64,000 bases of DNA from Macrolepiota albuminosa (taxonomy: Eukaryota; Basidiomycota; Agaricomycetes; Agaricales; Agaricaceae): contig JAMWFC010000090.1 in NCBI GenBank assembly GCA_027475525.1, positions 2,036,847 to 2,100,846 on the forward strand, written 5' to 3'. The position numbers and the translations under genes are program-made. The notes under the pieces were generated by a model. It made no database searches. It saw only the letters and a list, made by a program, of their open reading frames with translations, and was not told the origin of the DNA. The number at the start of each line of letters is the position of its first letter. Positions within the stretch are counted from its first letter, which is position 1. This document shows, in pieces, positions 46,201 to 57,806 of this stretch.

Positions 46201-49200
46201 TCAATACTGGATAGTGATGGGCATCCCCGCAGACTTTTAAATGATTTGCCACCGACTGCAATCTTCGTGGATAACCAGTTAGCGTCGTCTGTATGCTGCT
46301 TCAATTGACTACGCCTTTTCAGTGATGTGTCGAGTTGAAGGCATCACTCTACCAATGTTCGGCTCCATTACTCCACATGACAATTTTTGTTTCCGACGCA
46401 ATGATCTACCCAAGTTTCAATCATTTTTACTTTGCAGATAGCTTACTCAGAAATGAAACGAAGGGGATTCTACGGCCACTCGGCCAGTGTTCTGGCAGAT
46501 CTTGCGCTATTCACAGTGTGCATCTTGAAAGTGTGATAAAAATCGTCATTCTCAACTCCTTTTTCGATTCGGATACGGTCACGCGACTCTGGAACCAAGC
46601 TAAGTCAGACCCTCTTTTCGTTGACATCTTCCTGCTCAAACTCGGTCGATCTAACCTCGACGGCGATCTCCCGCCGCTGTCAGTACTCGAGGACCATGAG
46701 GAAAGGTAGCATGACGAACTTCCATGTTGTGTGCCGTACCTTTTCCTATACGCGTCCTCTGCCGTGTGGCGACCCGCTTTCGGCTGGATATGGTTCATCT
46801 ACATCGCGACCATTCCCAGTTCATTCTTACGTTTTATGAAGTACATACATGCTGAGATCCTTGCGTTGTAACTATTGACATGTATTTTCGCGAATTCTTC
46901 GTCGTCTCCTGTTTTTGCGCCTTGTCGTCTTGCATACAAGCTTTTTTATGGAGATCCTTTCCGATGAAATACGACCTCCAGAATGTTCAGAGATTCGCAG
47001 ATTTCAATCCATAGGCTCCTCTCGAAAGAATTCAATGTATCAAAGAAGCCCACATCGTATGATCGCGCGAGATCTATGATGAAATGGACGTTCAGTCACT
47101 CATTGGCCCGTCGGGCCGATGACAATCCGATTTCCACATTAATCTCCACATTAACTTGTCACACAAACAAGGGATCGTAAGATACACTTTGAATATCCGG
47201 ACAGAATGTTCACTTTCTAGCATGGTGGCGACGGTCGTGCTGAAGACCTTACTGAGTGTTGTTATTGATGAGCGGAAAGAAAGTAATTGTGCAGTAGGAC
47301 GACATGGGGAAAGTTCTCAAAGACTGAGAAAGAGGCATTGAAAATGAAAGTGGAAAAAAACGGCCGGAAGGAGACTTGTGAGGGAGTAGAGATTCAGAAG
47401 AGAATGCAACGACTCACTTCAGTACTTAGCCAAGAGAAGTCCTTCATTTTCTTTGAGAGGCTGCACCTCTACCCCTAGGTCGACGTGTCCAGGTTATAGC
47501 GCGGTACTATTGTACGCCGTGTTGAGGGTGTGCTTGTCGGACCGGCTCCCGACAAATGTTTTGCTACGGAGTCAAAAAAGACCTGATCCACGTGCTCACC
47601 GTGAAGGTGGTTTGTTCGAGCGATAAGTATAGAAAAGAATTATACTGAAGCGGACTAGATTGAACATGTTACTGCATGACGCAGAACAGGATATCATCCT
47701 ATAGGGTTCGGCCCCACAAGTACCATGAGGAGGATTGTAATGAGTAACTCAGAGAAACATTTGGGACTGATGTAAATAAAAAGCTGAACTTCGTGCTTCT
47801 GTCGGCGATCGCCGTACGGACAAGCGCGTATGCTTTTTCTGCAGATGGAAGTCTTCTTCTATTGGATGTTCGTTCAACTATTCAAGTCGTTTGCGGAGCT
47901 GTCGTAAGACGGCCATGACTGTGGTGACAACGTGTATGCACAATTGAATTAGAACATAACCGGTCCACGAATCTTGCCGAAAGCATTCCTGACGTGTCAA
48001 GTTGATCTATTTTCACACACATATACCTCATGACGTCCCATTGAGCGCCAGGATCCACGATGTTGAAGTTTTGCACGTCCTAGACGCCTTCAGACGTCGA
48101 AAACAATGGGTAAACCGAGCTCACCGGTAAGTCCCGACACGACATACGATGAAGATCAGGCACAGCTTGCAAATATGTTGAGCTATCGGAAAGAGCGGCT
48201 ACCCGTCACCGCACGATGCTATAGAAGGATGAAGATCCCTACCATCATGTGGAGCAGAAGCGGGTATAGTGCACTCCTATCCTGGTGATCCCAAGACCGC
48301 AGGAAAGTGGCAGGTGAGCCCAACTTCATGGTTATGGCCGAGAAAATGAAAAATCAAGCACCAATGTTTCGATGGAGTGGAGCTACAATGACAGTGGCTA
48401 CGACAGGGTGCTTACTTCCCTCTGCTTGCCGAATACGCCATGCTAAACGTGACGTCACAAGAGGTTGAACATTCAACGTCACAGCCAATGGAATTATGGA
48501 TATATCGGCATCGGCATGAGATTTGGCGGCGAATCGCAATCTATAGGGAGGGAAACATGTGATTCACAGACGAGTCAGGTAAAAAAAAGTTTGAGGATGG
48601 TAATTATATAAGATGATATGTCTTCTTTGAATATCTTGAATAGAGTTCATTTCGAGGCTCCAATGACCTCGAGCAACGCCCGCAATTACAATTTAAGAGA
48701 TTGAAACCATTCGTAAGCGCGGCCGGCTTTGCCACGTGCCATCAGATTGTCTGCACAGCCACGACTCTATCTCATTGCAAGGCAACCCTCAGCGGGATGC
48801 AAAGTATCTATGCGCTTTCCATGGGTTAGATGCTCCTAACCAACCTTTTCCGATGTAATCATAAAACATCTAATGAATCTCACGTCAACACAGACCCTGA
48901 ACCGACGTACCCACGTTCCGCCACTCCATGACACGGGACAGCCGCCAGAAATCAGCACTGAAAATTGTATGAACTTTAACTTCGCATTGATGCCGCGCCG
49001 CCTAGCTGCATGTCTCATGGGCGCAGGTGGTCTGCCGAGGAACAACAGTGAACGTTTTGGCATCATCGGTAGTGTTTAAATACATTGACCCGTGATGTTT
49101 TATAATACATAGGCGTTTCGTCACCTCTCGCGCTCGAGCCGGAGAAACGTTTTTCTCTTTTCTCGGCACGCCAAATGTATACGAAGCTCGTGAGATGGAA

Positions 49201-51858
49201 TAGAAACGGGGTGTAAAAATGGCAGGACATCAGAAACCAGATCGATGACTTTCCGTGGAGATGATTTGAAGGAAACCACGGCGTAGACTTTGGCTTTGGA
49301 ATTATGTTTGTAAGTACTCATACACGTAATTATGATAATCGAGAAAGGAGGAGAGGTTGCTCGGTGCCGTATCGCTGCAGTCAAGGACGCGCATGTTTCC
49401 GCACAGTTCGATGCCAAGTATGTTCTATCGCTTGCTGTATATTTAGGTTGCCCTTCCGACCGTGGGATGCGCGCACATTCCATGCAAACCAGGAGATACT
49501 TGCACCGATGGACAGCCTCTCCTGGGCTGTTGAAACATAGCGTTGAAGACTAATGTGTGCATTTGTATATAGACTCAACACGCTTGACACGGATCTAGGT
49601 CATTATTCTACTATCCGGTCCATCCTTGATCCATCACGGGAGAAAAGATATTCCTGAGATGCTCACATATCGGCCGAAACTTCTGGTGCGCCCGCAGTTG
49701 ATTGAATGTATATGCATCTCTCTAGGCCTATAGTGGCCTTGGTGATATGCATGGAATGGATTGACGGTCGCCACTAGACAGATAGCCCATAGTTGATGTG
49801 ATAACGGTTGTTGACTCAGACTTCGCCAGGAGCTTTCGACATAACTTGACAATCAATCCATCCATCGCATGTGCCATTTTCGGGAATGATCTCATCAGTA
49901 TTCTTTCAGAATTTTCTCGATGCAACCATTCCATTAACTAGTCTTCTTCGTCATAAGGGTAGCGCGGGCGCGCTGAAAGCCCCCTTGTTGCACCCAAATC
50001 AAGTTACTTCGCCTAAGGGTTCCTGGCGTTGCCACCGACGTCGGAGATATCACTCGGCCGTTTATGGATTGTGACAATGAAAGTCTGTTATAGGTGTTGT
50101 TCCTCTATCAACGCATGCGCGTTGCTCGGCGCTACCATAGAAACCTCACGTATTAACCATCATCACACGTAGAAAACTGAGGAGATAAAGCTAACTCAAG
50201 AGTCTCCCGTGTTTCCCTCCCAAAAATAAGCGTGAATCAGAAAAATTGGAAAATGATCGACCAGTGATGGCACGTCTCAGATCAACAGGTCCATTGTGTT
50301 GATTTAGCTCTTGATATGGATTCATTTTAGAAGCCTTATTATCGTGTAAGTGGGAACACGATGTCTGGACACAAGTGGGTCAGGCATAAGCGTGTAAACA
50401 CACGAGGTAAAAGCTTTCACTGTCGGAACGGCACTTGTAGGCAAAAACGTTATGGTCTCGAGGTAGGACGCTTAGGAGCCGCAGCAATGATCCATCGCTT
50501 TTGGCGATGCTTTTGTTCTTCAAAGTTAGCACGCGCCACATATAAGGTTCAAAGGACAGGGCAAGCAGGGTCTAGGCCACCTCCGCGTAGTCCAGGGACT
50601 TGCCTCCCATTCTTCCTCTTCTTGGGGTGACTGCAGTATTCCCATGCCAGGACTACGGTTGCGACTCATCTGAAGAAGCACAGTCCGGGAAACGGGAATT
50701 GAACGCCTTAATTGTGTTGTTCTTGCCGACTGCAGGGCTACTGCGCAGCCGTTTTGCAGATCTTCGTCCGCCGAAAATGCTCTGTCCCAAAAGCAAGCTT
50801 GCAGGTTTAGAACACCGGTTGACACCGCCCGGCGACGTGATCGGCAGTTTGGTAATTAGAAGGTTGCGGGGAACATCTAAGAAACCGATATTGGCTCAGA
50901 GTTTGACTTCGGGGAGTCAAAGTAACACATGTGGGCAGAGCAGCAGTAGACAGATCCACGATGGTGGCTGGATACAGTAGTGTCGAGGGTCGGCCTTGCA
51001 CCGATCCGCGTGGAGGGATTTCTAGAATGGCACATAGAGGGATGTAAAGCGACTATCCTCGATTGGGGAAGATTTGCGCAAAAGGAAAAGATACGTTAAT
51101 GGTGCGCAGATCCCTTGCTCAGCCATATCCCATGTCCGTGTGTCATGGGCTTCGCAGGGTGACAATCAATTCAAGATCGTCGTATTTATGCATACGGTAC
51201 CTTTTTCCCACGACAACATCGTTTCTTTTGTCTCGGACCATGGTTCAGAAGCGGTGACCGCTGAGAAGAAGGACCCTTTGCGTGGAGATCCACGCTTCGA
51301 CTGTCATCGATTCGGGTTTTAGGGCACTGTGGGGGAACGCGACAATGTCGCATACGGCAATCTGCAGAGGGAATCGATGCCCCATCTAACTTTGCGGCTC
51401 ACGATGGTCCTCGGAATTGGAGGGGTGGTAATGTATGTAATGGAGCAGCCAAAGAGACGGTCATTATAGGTTGTATCGAGCGGCAAATCGACACCTTACC
51501 AAATGAGTCAAGACACTGTAACGGCTAATCAGGATCGGGTTCAGCGCCAATCCCTCCATTTATACCTCTTTCGGTATCCTGCTTGCCGATATTCTCATCG
51601 CCGTGCCTCTAATGCATCAGATCACCCATTTCGATCCTTCTTTTCACCATGGACTTGCTCGGAATTCTCCTTTTGGCCACCCCAGAGCGTTCAAGAAGGC
51701 AGTCTATCCACTCAACCTCTTGACTAAACCTTCCCCCCTTTGCCCCGGCGCTAAACCCGAGGACACATACTAATTGCCTTTATTCTCAACCTTGATCGTC
51801 TCGGTAGTCCCTCATAAATAACAAGTCCGCCGCCATTCCCTCCTTCATACCCAGCTCC
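43267..51858. other. Gene-poor region, nothing recognised
   Basis: No frame shows a known domain. The longest plausible ones are 46335-46709 (plus, 124 codons) and 49121-49483 (minus, 120 codons); neither has a motif, coiled coil or membrane segment I can name. No LTR, inverted-repeat or tRNA structure was found. Lineage-specific genes with many short exons cannot be excluded by eye. Confidence 0.4.
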
Positions 51859-53407
51859 ATGTCGCCAATCCACCACGAACGTAGTGTCGTCCTACCCAGC
51901 ATCCGCGAAATATTTCCTGGTATGCAAGCATCGGTAGTTTCGTTGACATGTACTCATGACTTTTAGAACATCTTCCAAGGGAAACTCGCCACACCCATTC
52001 GCCAGTGCATCGCCAAGACTCGGTATGTCGTTCTTTCCTTGCCCACTGATTCTCCATATTCATAGCTGCCGCAGGCATTTTCTCAACGCGTAAATGCTGT
52101 CCCGGGTCCTTTGTTGCTCTCCACTTTGCAGCGTCACACACCACACGCGGTTAGCTCACCAGTATCTACGTCTCCTGGCTCTGTGTCAAAGGAAGGCCGT
52201 CCATCATCTTCTAGACAACGGGTCCAGCGCGAAAGCGGACCTCGCTCACCTGCTTCGGTCTTCTCCTTTGATGTGCTGCGCTCTGATCCAGCTAATATGA
52301 TGCTCGAGCACATTGCTTCGAGTGCCACCTTCCCAAACCGAGGGGGCACCTCCACAAGCTTCGCACACCCACCTCAAGGTGAGATTCTAGGTGGATCCGT
52401 TTTCAGAGTCTCCGTTTCGGACCACGACGCTATGACGCGAGGCATGGGCCACCCTCGCCCCTTCCGCAACGGTTTCATCACCTCTGTACATGAATCTGAT
52501 GGGCCGAGCACCATGACCTCCCCTCATGATGGTTACTCTGCTGGTATCATCTCGTTTCCTGCAGGTCCGCCTGCGAGTTCTCAAACCGGTCGGGGTCGTT
52601 CACCTGATGACCCTGATATCGCTAGCGATGGTGATCTCTCTGGTTCTCACAACGGAAAGAAACATGTTTGCCCGACATGCTCCAAACGATTCAACCGACC
52701 AAGTAGCCTTCGCATTCACGTCAATACCCATACTGGTGCCACTCGTAAGCCGCGTTCCTTGTGTTTTGGACCCTTTGTCTTGATCCAATTGACGCCTACA
52801 CTTTTTAGCCTTCCGGTGTCCCTGGCCAGATTGTGCGCGCGAGTTCAACGTGAACTCGAATATGCGTCGACACTATCGAAATCACACGACGCCGGCGGCG
52901 CCTCGACCTCAAGCCGCTGACAACCGTCGTCGGCGAAAACGAGGATCGCCTAATGACCTCGTTTTCATTCCCGGAGATTCCCGCACCGAAACGCAGCCTT
53001 CCAGTCTGTTCACACATCCCCCCATCGCCAGTCAATCGATGGAACATGATTCAGATGTATCTGATGACGAGGAAGATGAACTCGACTCGTCCCAAGAAGA
53101 TGCATCCCCTGTCAACATGGCATGTAGACAGTACTGGGAGGGACATGCTCGTAGTTGCCATGACAAGGATCGTTATGGCTCCCGCCCCTCGTCGAGTCGG
53201 TATTCGCAATCACACGTGCGCTCAGGTCAGCCGGGGAATCCTTCTTCGTCTGCGTCACCTTCGCCGCCGCTGCGCACGTATACGTACAGCCCGTCGGCAC
53301 CTTATAGTCGATCGTTTGATGATTCAAAGGTTTCCACGGCGCTGCGGCCTGCATTCCATCTGAAACCTGTTTCGACGCTGGTTACGGACGAGCCAATGTC
53401 GATATAA
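51859..53407 (+). CDS. C2H2 zinc-finger protein, probable transcription factor (4 exons, 464 aa)
   Basis: Nuclear DNA-binding protein by inference. Exons 51859-51919, 51967-52022, 52066-52744 and 52809-53407, GT-AG introns of 43-64 bases. The start MSPIHHERSVVLPSIREIFP resembles a short motif often found at the N terminus of agaricomycete C2H2 proteins. Two adjacent fingers lie at about residues 249-305: HVCPTCSKRFNRPSSLRIH and FRCPWPDCAREFNVNSNMRRH; the second has C-x4-C spacing, and the third intron falls in the linker (HTGAT|PF). A basic patch (RRRRKRG) follows as a possible nuclear signal, then an acidic run (SDDEEDELDSS) and a Ser/Pro-rich tail. Targets are unknown. Confidence 0.9.
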
Positions 53408-54429
53408 GGAACACTCTGTCTTTTTTTTCTTATTCTTGGGCAGATCATGTGTAGGACCGGTGGTTACTGCGCGGTTTCGTGTCTCAATACTGCTCACAGA
53501 TTACGTCGTTTGCAATTATGCTTGGTTTATTCCGTGATTCAGGGAGTAATCCCCTTCACATATGGCGTGTTGTATTATATGCGTATATCCCTAGCTCACA
53601 ATATACTTTCTACCTCCACCTTTGTAAACGATAATCATGCGTCAGCGCAAAAAAAATGTATTTGCTTGCATGTTTTTGAGTTTGACAAGAACGGACCGGT
53701 GCATATGGATGGATGAAATTGAGATCCTGTGAAGACGGGAAAGGCGCATCGCTGTTCCATGTTTCCAGAAGTCACTCATCGTCACACGTAGAGTGCCATA
53801 TGGAGGGCCACCACCTGATCAGAAACGAGGGCTGTGAAGGAGAGATTGTTACCCCGTATCACGCGGCAGTACTGAGTATTGTTTGAATAGCGGGAGCTCC
53901 ACAGAAGACATTCGACCCGGAAGAGCGGGTGGGAGCCATACCCTGGAATTTCCTTCGTTCGATCCTATCAGAGTTACGTGCTGATGTTTCGGCGAGTAGC
54001 GATGAATTAACCTTGGATTTTGGGGTTTCCCCCCCTTTCTGCTAGCTTTTTTTTTCTGCGTGGTTTGGAGACTTGATGATGACATGGAATATGATCCATG
54101 TCATGACAGATCGCGAATAAGAGGGAATTGTACAGGTTAGGTATAGAAATTTCTTGAAACTAAACTCTATGGGTACCTCGGATCATCAGGAGTGAGCGCA
54201 GAAACGGGCGCTAAATTCGGCAAACAATCAATTTCTAAATTTAGTCTTCTTTGTTTTTGTTTTTTTCCCTTTCCTAAAACGTGTGATTGTTTGTTTTGGG
54301 AGTGTGCTACATAAGTATGTAATAGACCCATCTGCGCATTCGTTTGTGCCGATCATTTTCGTTCCTGGAGATCGGGTCAATCAAAGATGGAAAAAAACCA
54401 CCCTGTCTTTCCAATGTTAATCTTCATTT
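53408..54429. other. 3' flank of the C2H2 gene, nothing recognised
   Basis: Presumed 3' UTR followed by T-rich sequence; no supported frame. Confidence 0.4.
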
Positions 54430-54584
54430 CATTCCTCAGTGGTATCGAGGGGTATTACTCTCTGATCGTTGTTAAAGGGACAATCTGATTGGGTAAGTCG
54501 CGTCTGCATTCCTCAGTGGTATCGAGGGGTATTACTCTCTGATCGTTGTTAAAGGGACAATCTGATTGGGTAAGTCGCGTCTGC
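54430..54584. repeat. Perfect tandem duplication, period 77
   Basis: Two exact 77-base copies at the left edge of the degenerate repeat array. Probably an assembly artefact. Confidence 0.95.
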
Positions 54585-54779
54585 TACCACACTGAACTTG
54601 GGCACACCCAGCAAAGAGTGGGATGATTCGACCTCGTTGAGGTCTAATTAGTGTCAGCCGCAGTATAAGTGTGCCGACAAGCAAGGGGTGATTTAGCCTG
54701 AAATTGATTGCCACTTTTGGCGCTCCATTAATTTTTTTGAGGTTGGATGTAAATCTTTTAGGTCCTCGTCAAAAGGTAT

Positions 54780-56540
54780 TCTTCGTCTGACGGGAACAGT
54801 CTATTGGTTGTTAACCGACAACCAGACTTGCACTCACCAGCAAGGGGTGGAATGATTGGTAGGTTCTTTTTACCACATTTGTCTACCGCAGCACACTGAA
54901 CTTGCGCCGGCCAGCAAGGGGTGATTTCGTCCAGTCTGTTCGTTACGTTTGACGCTAATGAGTTTCTGAGTTGTATGCGATTTTTTTCCGAGTCACAACA
55001 GGCCAGAATGATTAGACCTCGTTAAATTTGTTCGTTGCGTTTGACGCCGTGAAATTTTGAGGGTGAACGTCAATCTTTCAGTTCTCGTCAAAAAGTGTTC
55101 TGATAGTCTGTCAACAGGAACAGTCTATTGGTTGTTAACGAACACCTAGACTTGCGTCCACCAACAGGGGTCACCGTAGAATGATTTCCTTCTCTGGCAG
55201 GAACAGTCTATTGGTCTATTGGGTGTTAACCAACAACCAGACAAGGGTCACCGTGGAATTTTTTCCTGCTCTGGCAGGAACAGTCTATTGGTTACGAACT
55301 CATGACCAGACTGAGTTTTTTGAGGTGAATGTAGATCCTTCTCGTCAACATGCTCTCTGATAGCTTGTCAACAGGAACAGTCTATTGGTTTATTGGGTGT
55401 TAACCAACAACCAGACAAACTCATCACCAGACTAAGGGATTATTAATCTTTCAGCCCCTCTTCTACAGGTCCTCTGACGGTTTGTCAACTTGAACAGTCT
55501 ATTGGTTGTTAGCCAACAACCAGACTTGTGCCCACCAACAAGGGTCGGCGTGGAATGATTTCCATCTCTGACGAGAGCAGCCTATTGGTTGCGAACCAGA
55601 TTTTTTGCGCTATATGAGTTTTCAGAGGTTGGATGTATGTGAATCTTTCGGCTGTGAATAGGGACGGTATGGTAGAATTATTCGACCGCGACGATTTGTG
55701 CTCATATTTTTTTTTTGTGGAAGTTGAAATGGACTGTCATGTGTTGCAAATTTCTTCAAGTACAAGTGCATCTCGTGTTCATGTTAAAGGGCTGGATGGG
55801 TGGGATGATTCCATTTCGTTGATTCGTTTCGTGAGTTTGGCACTCGTGAGTTTTTTTTTTTTTGAGATTGGATGTAAATGTAAAGTAAATGGTTTAGTGC
55901 AAGACAGACAGGAAGAGTCTATTGGTTGCGAACACACCCGCCGACAAAGGGTGGATCGCGTTTGGCGCTGGTGAGTTTTTTTGTATGTAAAGTAAAAAGG
56001 AAATGGTTCTAGACCTTGGAATGTATCGTTCTCCTTGATGGGAACAGTATATCTGTTGAGAGCGGCTACCGACACCGACATCGACAGGGTGAGATGGTCA
56101 GACAGCGATAATTGGCGCTCGCTCATCTGTTGGGGGTTGAAATGTACTGTCATGTGTCAGGTGGTCATGATGTACATTCAAATCTTTTCAAGGACAAGTG
56201 CATCCATTACTCAAGGAGTGGTGTTTGAAATTTTGGTCAATTTGTGTTGTGCCCCACGTTTGGTGATGGGTTTTTTGAGCTGGATGGGATTGGATTAAGA
56301 CCTGCTTATGAGTTTTCGGTGAACTGAAACCCTTTCGGTGCCTCGTCGGAATGTACACTTGTATGAAAGGAAAGGAAGAGTCTGTTGGTTGGGAATGTAC
56401 ATCAGACTCGTGTTCGCTGACAAGGGGAGACCTCGTTGGATTTGTTTGTGAGTTTTTGGAGGTTGGATGGGTTAGTGCTCCACTCTTTGATGGGAACAGT
56501 ATATCTGTTGAGAGCGGCCACCGAGGCGCTCATTAATTTT
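54780..56540. repeat. Degenerate repeat array with a palindromic core
   Basis: At least nine diverged copies of a unit with gaacagtctattggttgtt followed by aaccaacaaccagac, e.g. near 54794, 55128, 55201, 55278, 55375, 55492, 55572, 55913 and 56373, plus two variants (ggaacagtatatctgttgag, near 56040 and 56497). Between them recur ttgaggttggatgtaaat and tcgttgcgtttggcgct. The core can fold (ggttgtt...aacaacc). It fills the space between two convergent genes and has no coding frame. Confidence 0.7.
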
Positions 56541-56883
56541 TAAAGTTGAAATGTACTGTCATGTGTCGTGATATACATGCAAATCTTTTCGAGTTTAAGC
56601 GAGAGAGAAAAGATTGACTGTTTAGTAGAGCGCCCGCCCACACACAGGGGCGGGATCAATTATTTTTCGAGAGATGGAAGTGAAACGTACTGTCGTGCGC
56701 GTGTCATGTGTCATGATGTACGTGCAAATCTTTTGGAGTACAAGTGTATTTGTCAGATTTTGGCCTGTTATGTATGGTTTTTCTAAAGGGGAGGTACAAG
56801 AGAGAGAAAACGACGGGAATAGTTTGGATTGACGTTGGGCGCTCATCATTGAGATTGGTAGGTAGATTGATATGTAGGTGAGG

Positions 56884-57747
56884 TCATTGGAGCTGTACGC
56901 CGCCGCAGCTGACGTATGCGCCGTCGGGAGCGTGACTGCCCATGAGCCAGAGCTCGATAGAGTGTACGGGGACGACGGCGGACGGGCCGAGGGAGATGGG
57001 GAGTGGAGCGGAGGAGCGGGTGGGGAGGGTCGGTGTGAGGAGGTCGAGTGCGGGGGCGGAGAGGATGTCGGAGTAGCAAAAGGGACGGGAGGGACGACGT
57101 TTGGATGTGTTGAGGAGGGTGCAGTGGAGCTGTGTGGAGAGTTTAGTGGAGTAGACAAGTAGACGTAGGACAAACTTTGAGTGGCCGGGTCTCGGTGATG
57201 TACCCGGCGCGCTTGAACTCTGTGTGGACGAGGTCTGGGTGTTGGATGAGTGGGTGATTTGGTGCGAGGATGGGACTGACCGGCGATTTGATGGAGGGCG
57301 GGGTCGTCGCGGGGGGCAAGGTAGAGGACGTGGGCCCAGACGTCAGGAGGGCTGGAGGGGCGGAGGACGTGGATTGCGTCAAGGGCGACGTGGAGGGCGG
57401 GAGTGGATGATTGGACGAGGATGTGGTTGATGCGGGGCTGGAGCGAGCGCAGGAGGGCGAGGGCGGCGGGGACAGCGGGCCGAGAGAGGGCCATGACGCC
57501 GAGGGTCAGATGGAAGCGGATTGGCGGGATGACGATGGACGAGTCGAGGCCGCGGACGGGGGCATCGAGCAGAGCGCGCTGGAATGCGGAGACTCGGGCG
57601 CGCAGGGCCGGGTTGGTGTGCTGTGAGGCGTGGGATCATCTGCGCTGCTGTTCTGAGCGGGACATACCAGTGGAATTGCTAGGACTGCCCAGAGTCAGTT
57701 ACAGTCAAATGCCTACAAAAATGCTTACAGTGTGTCGGGCGTGCCAT
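56884..57747 (-). CDS. AKAP7-like 2H phosphoesterase (5 exons, 226 aa)
   Basis: Member of the 2H phosphoesterase superfamily, AKAP7/ASCC1 type; relatives cleave 2',5'- or cyclic phosphate RNA bonds, but the substrate here is unknown. Exons 57747-57729, 57684-57668, 57620-57281, 57234-57176 and 57129-56884, all introns GT-AG of 44-47 bases, and the joined length is a clean multiple of three. Early signature RPTHFLAIPL (residues 3-12) crosses exons 1 and 2. Both catalytic HxT motifs are present: FHLTLGV in exon 3 and LHCTLLNT at the start of exon 5, preceded by TETRPLK. This is about the size of a bare AKAP7 domain, with no KH domain as in ASCC1. The first ATG lies 59 bases from the kinase gene's start on the other strand. 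Confidence 0.9.
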
Positions 57748-57806
57748 GAAGATCGGCATTCGGCCCGTTGATTCGTCATTCGTCCTGCTGCTTGTCCACG
57801 ACGACC
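57748..57806. promoter_or_regulatory. Compact divergent promoter region
   Basis: Only 59 bases separate the two start codons of head-to-head genes. No TATA box is visible. If the upstream in-frame ATG at 57768 is used for the kinase, the gap is 20 bases. The two 5' UTRs probably overlap. Confidence 0.6.

Noticed and set aside
56622..57494. 290-codon minus-strand frame
   Set aside because: Its first part is exon 3 of the phosphoesterase; the rest reads through introns and the wrong frame of exon 5.
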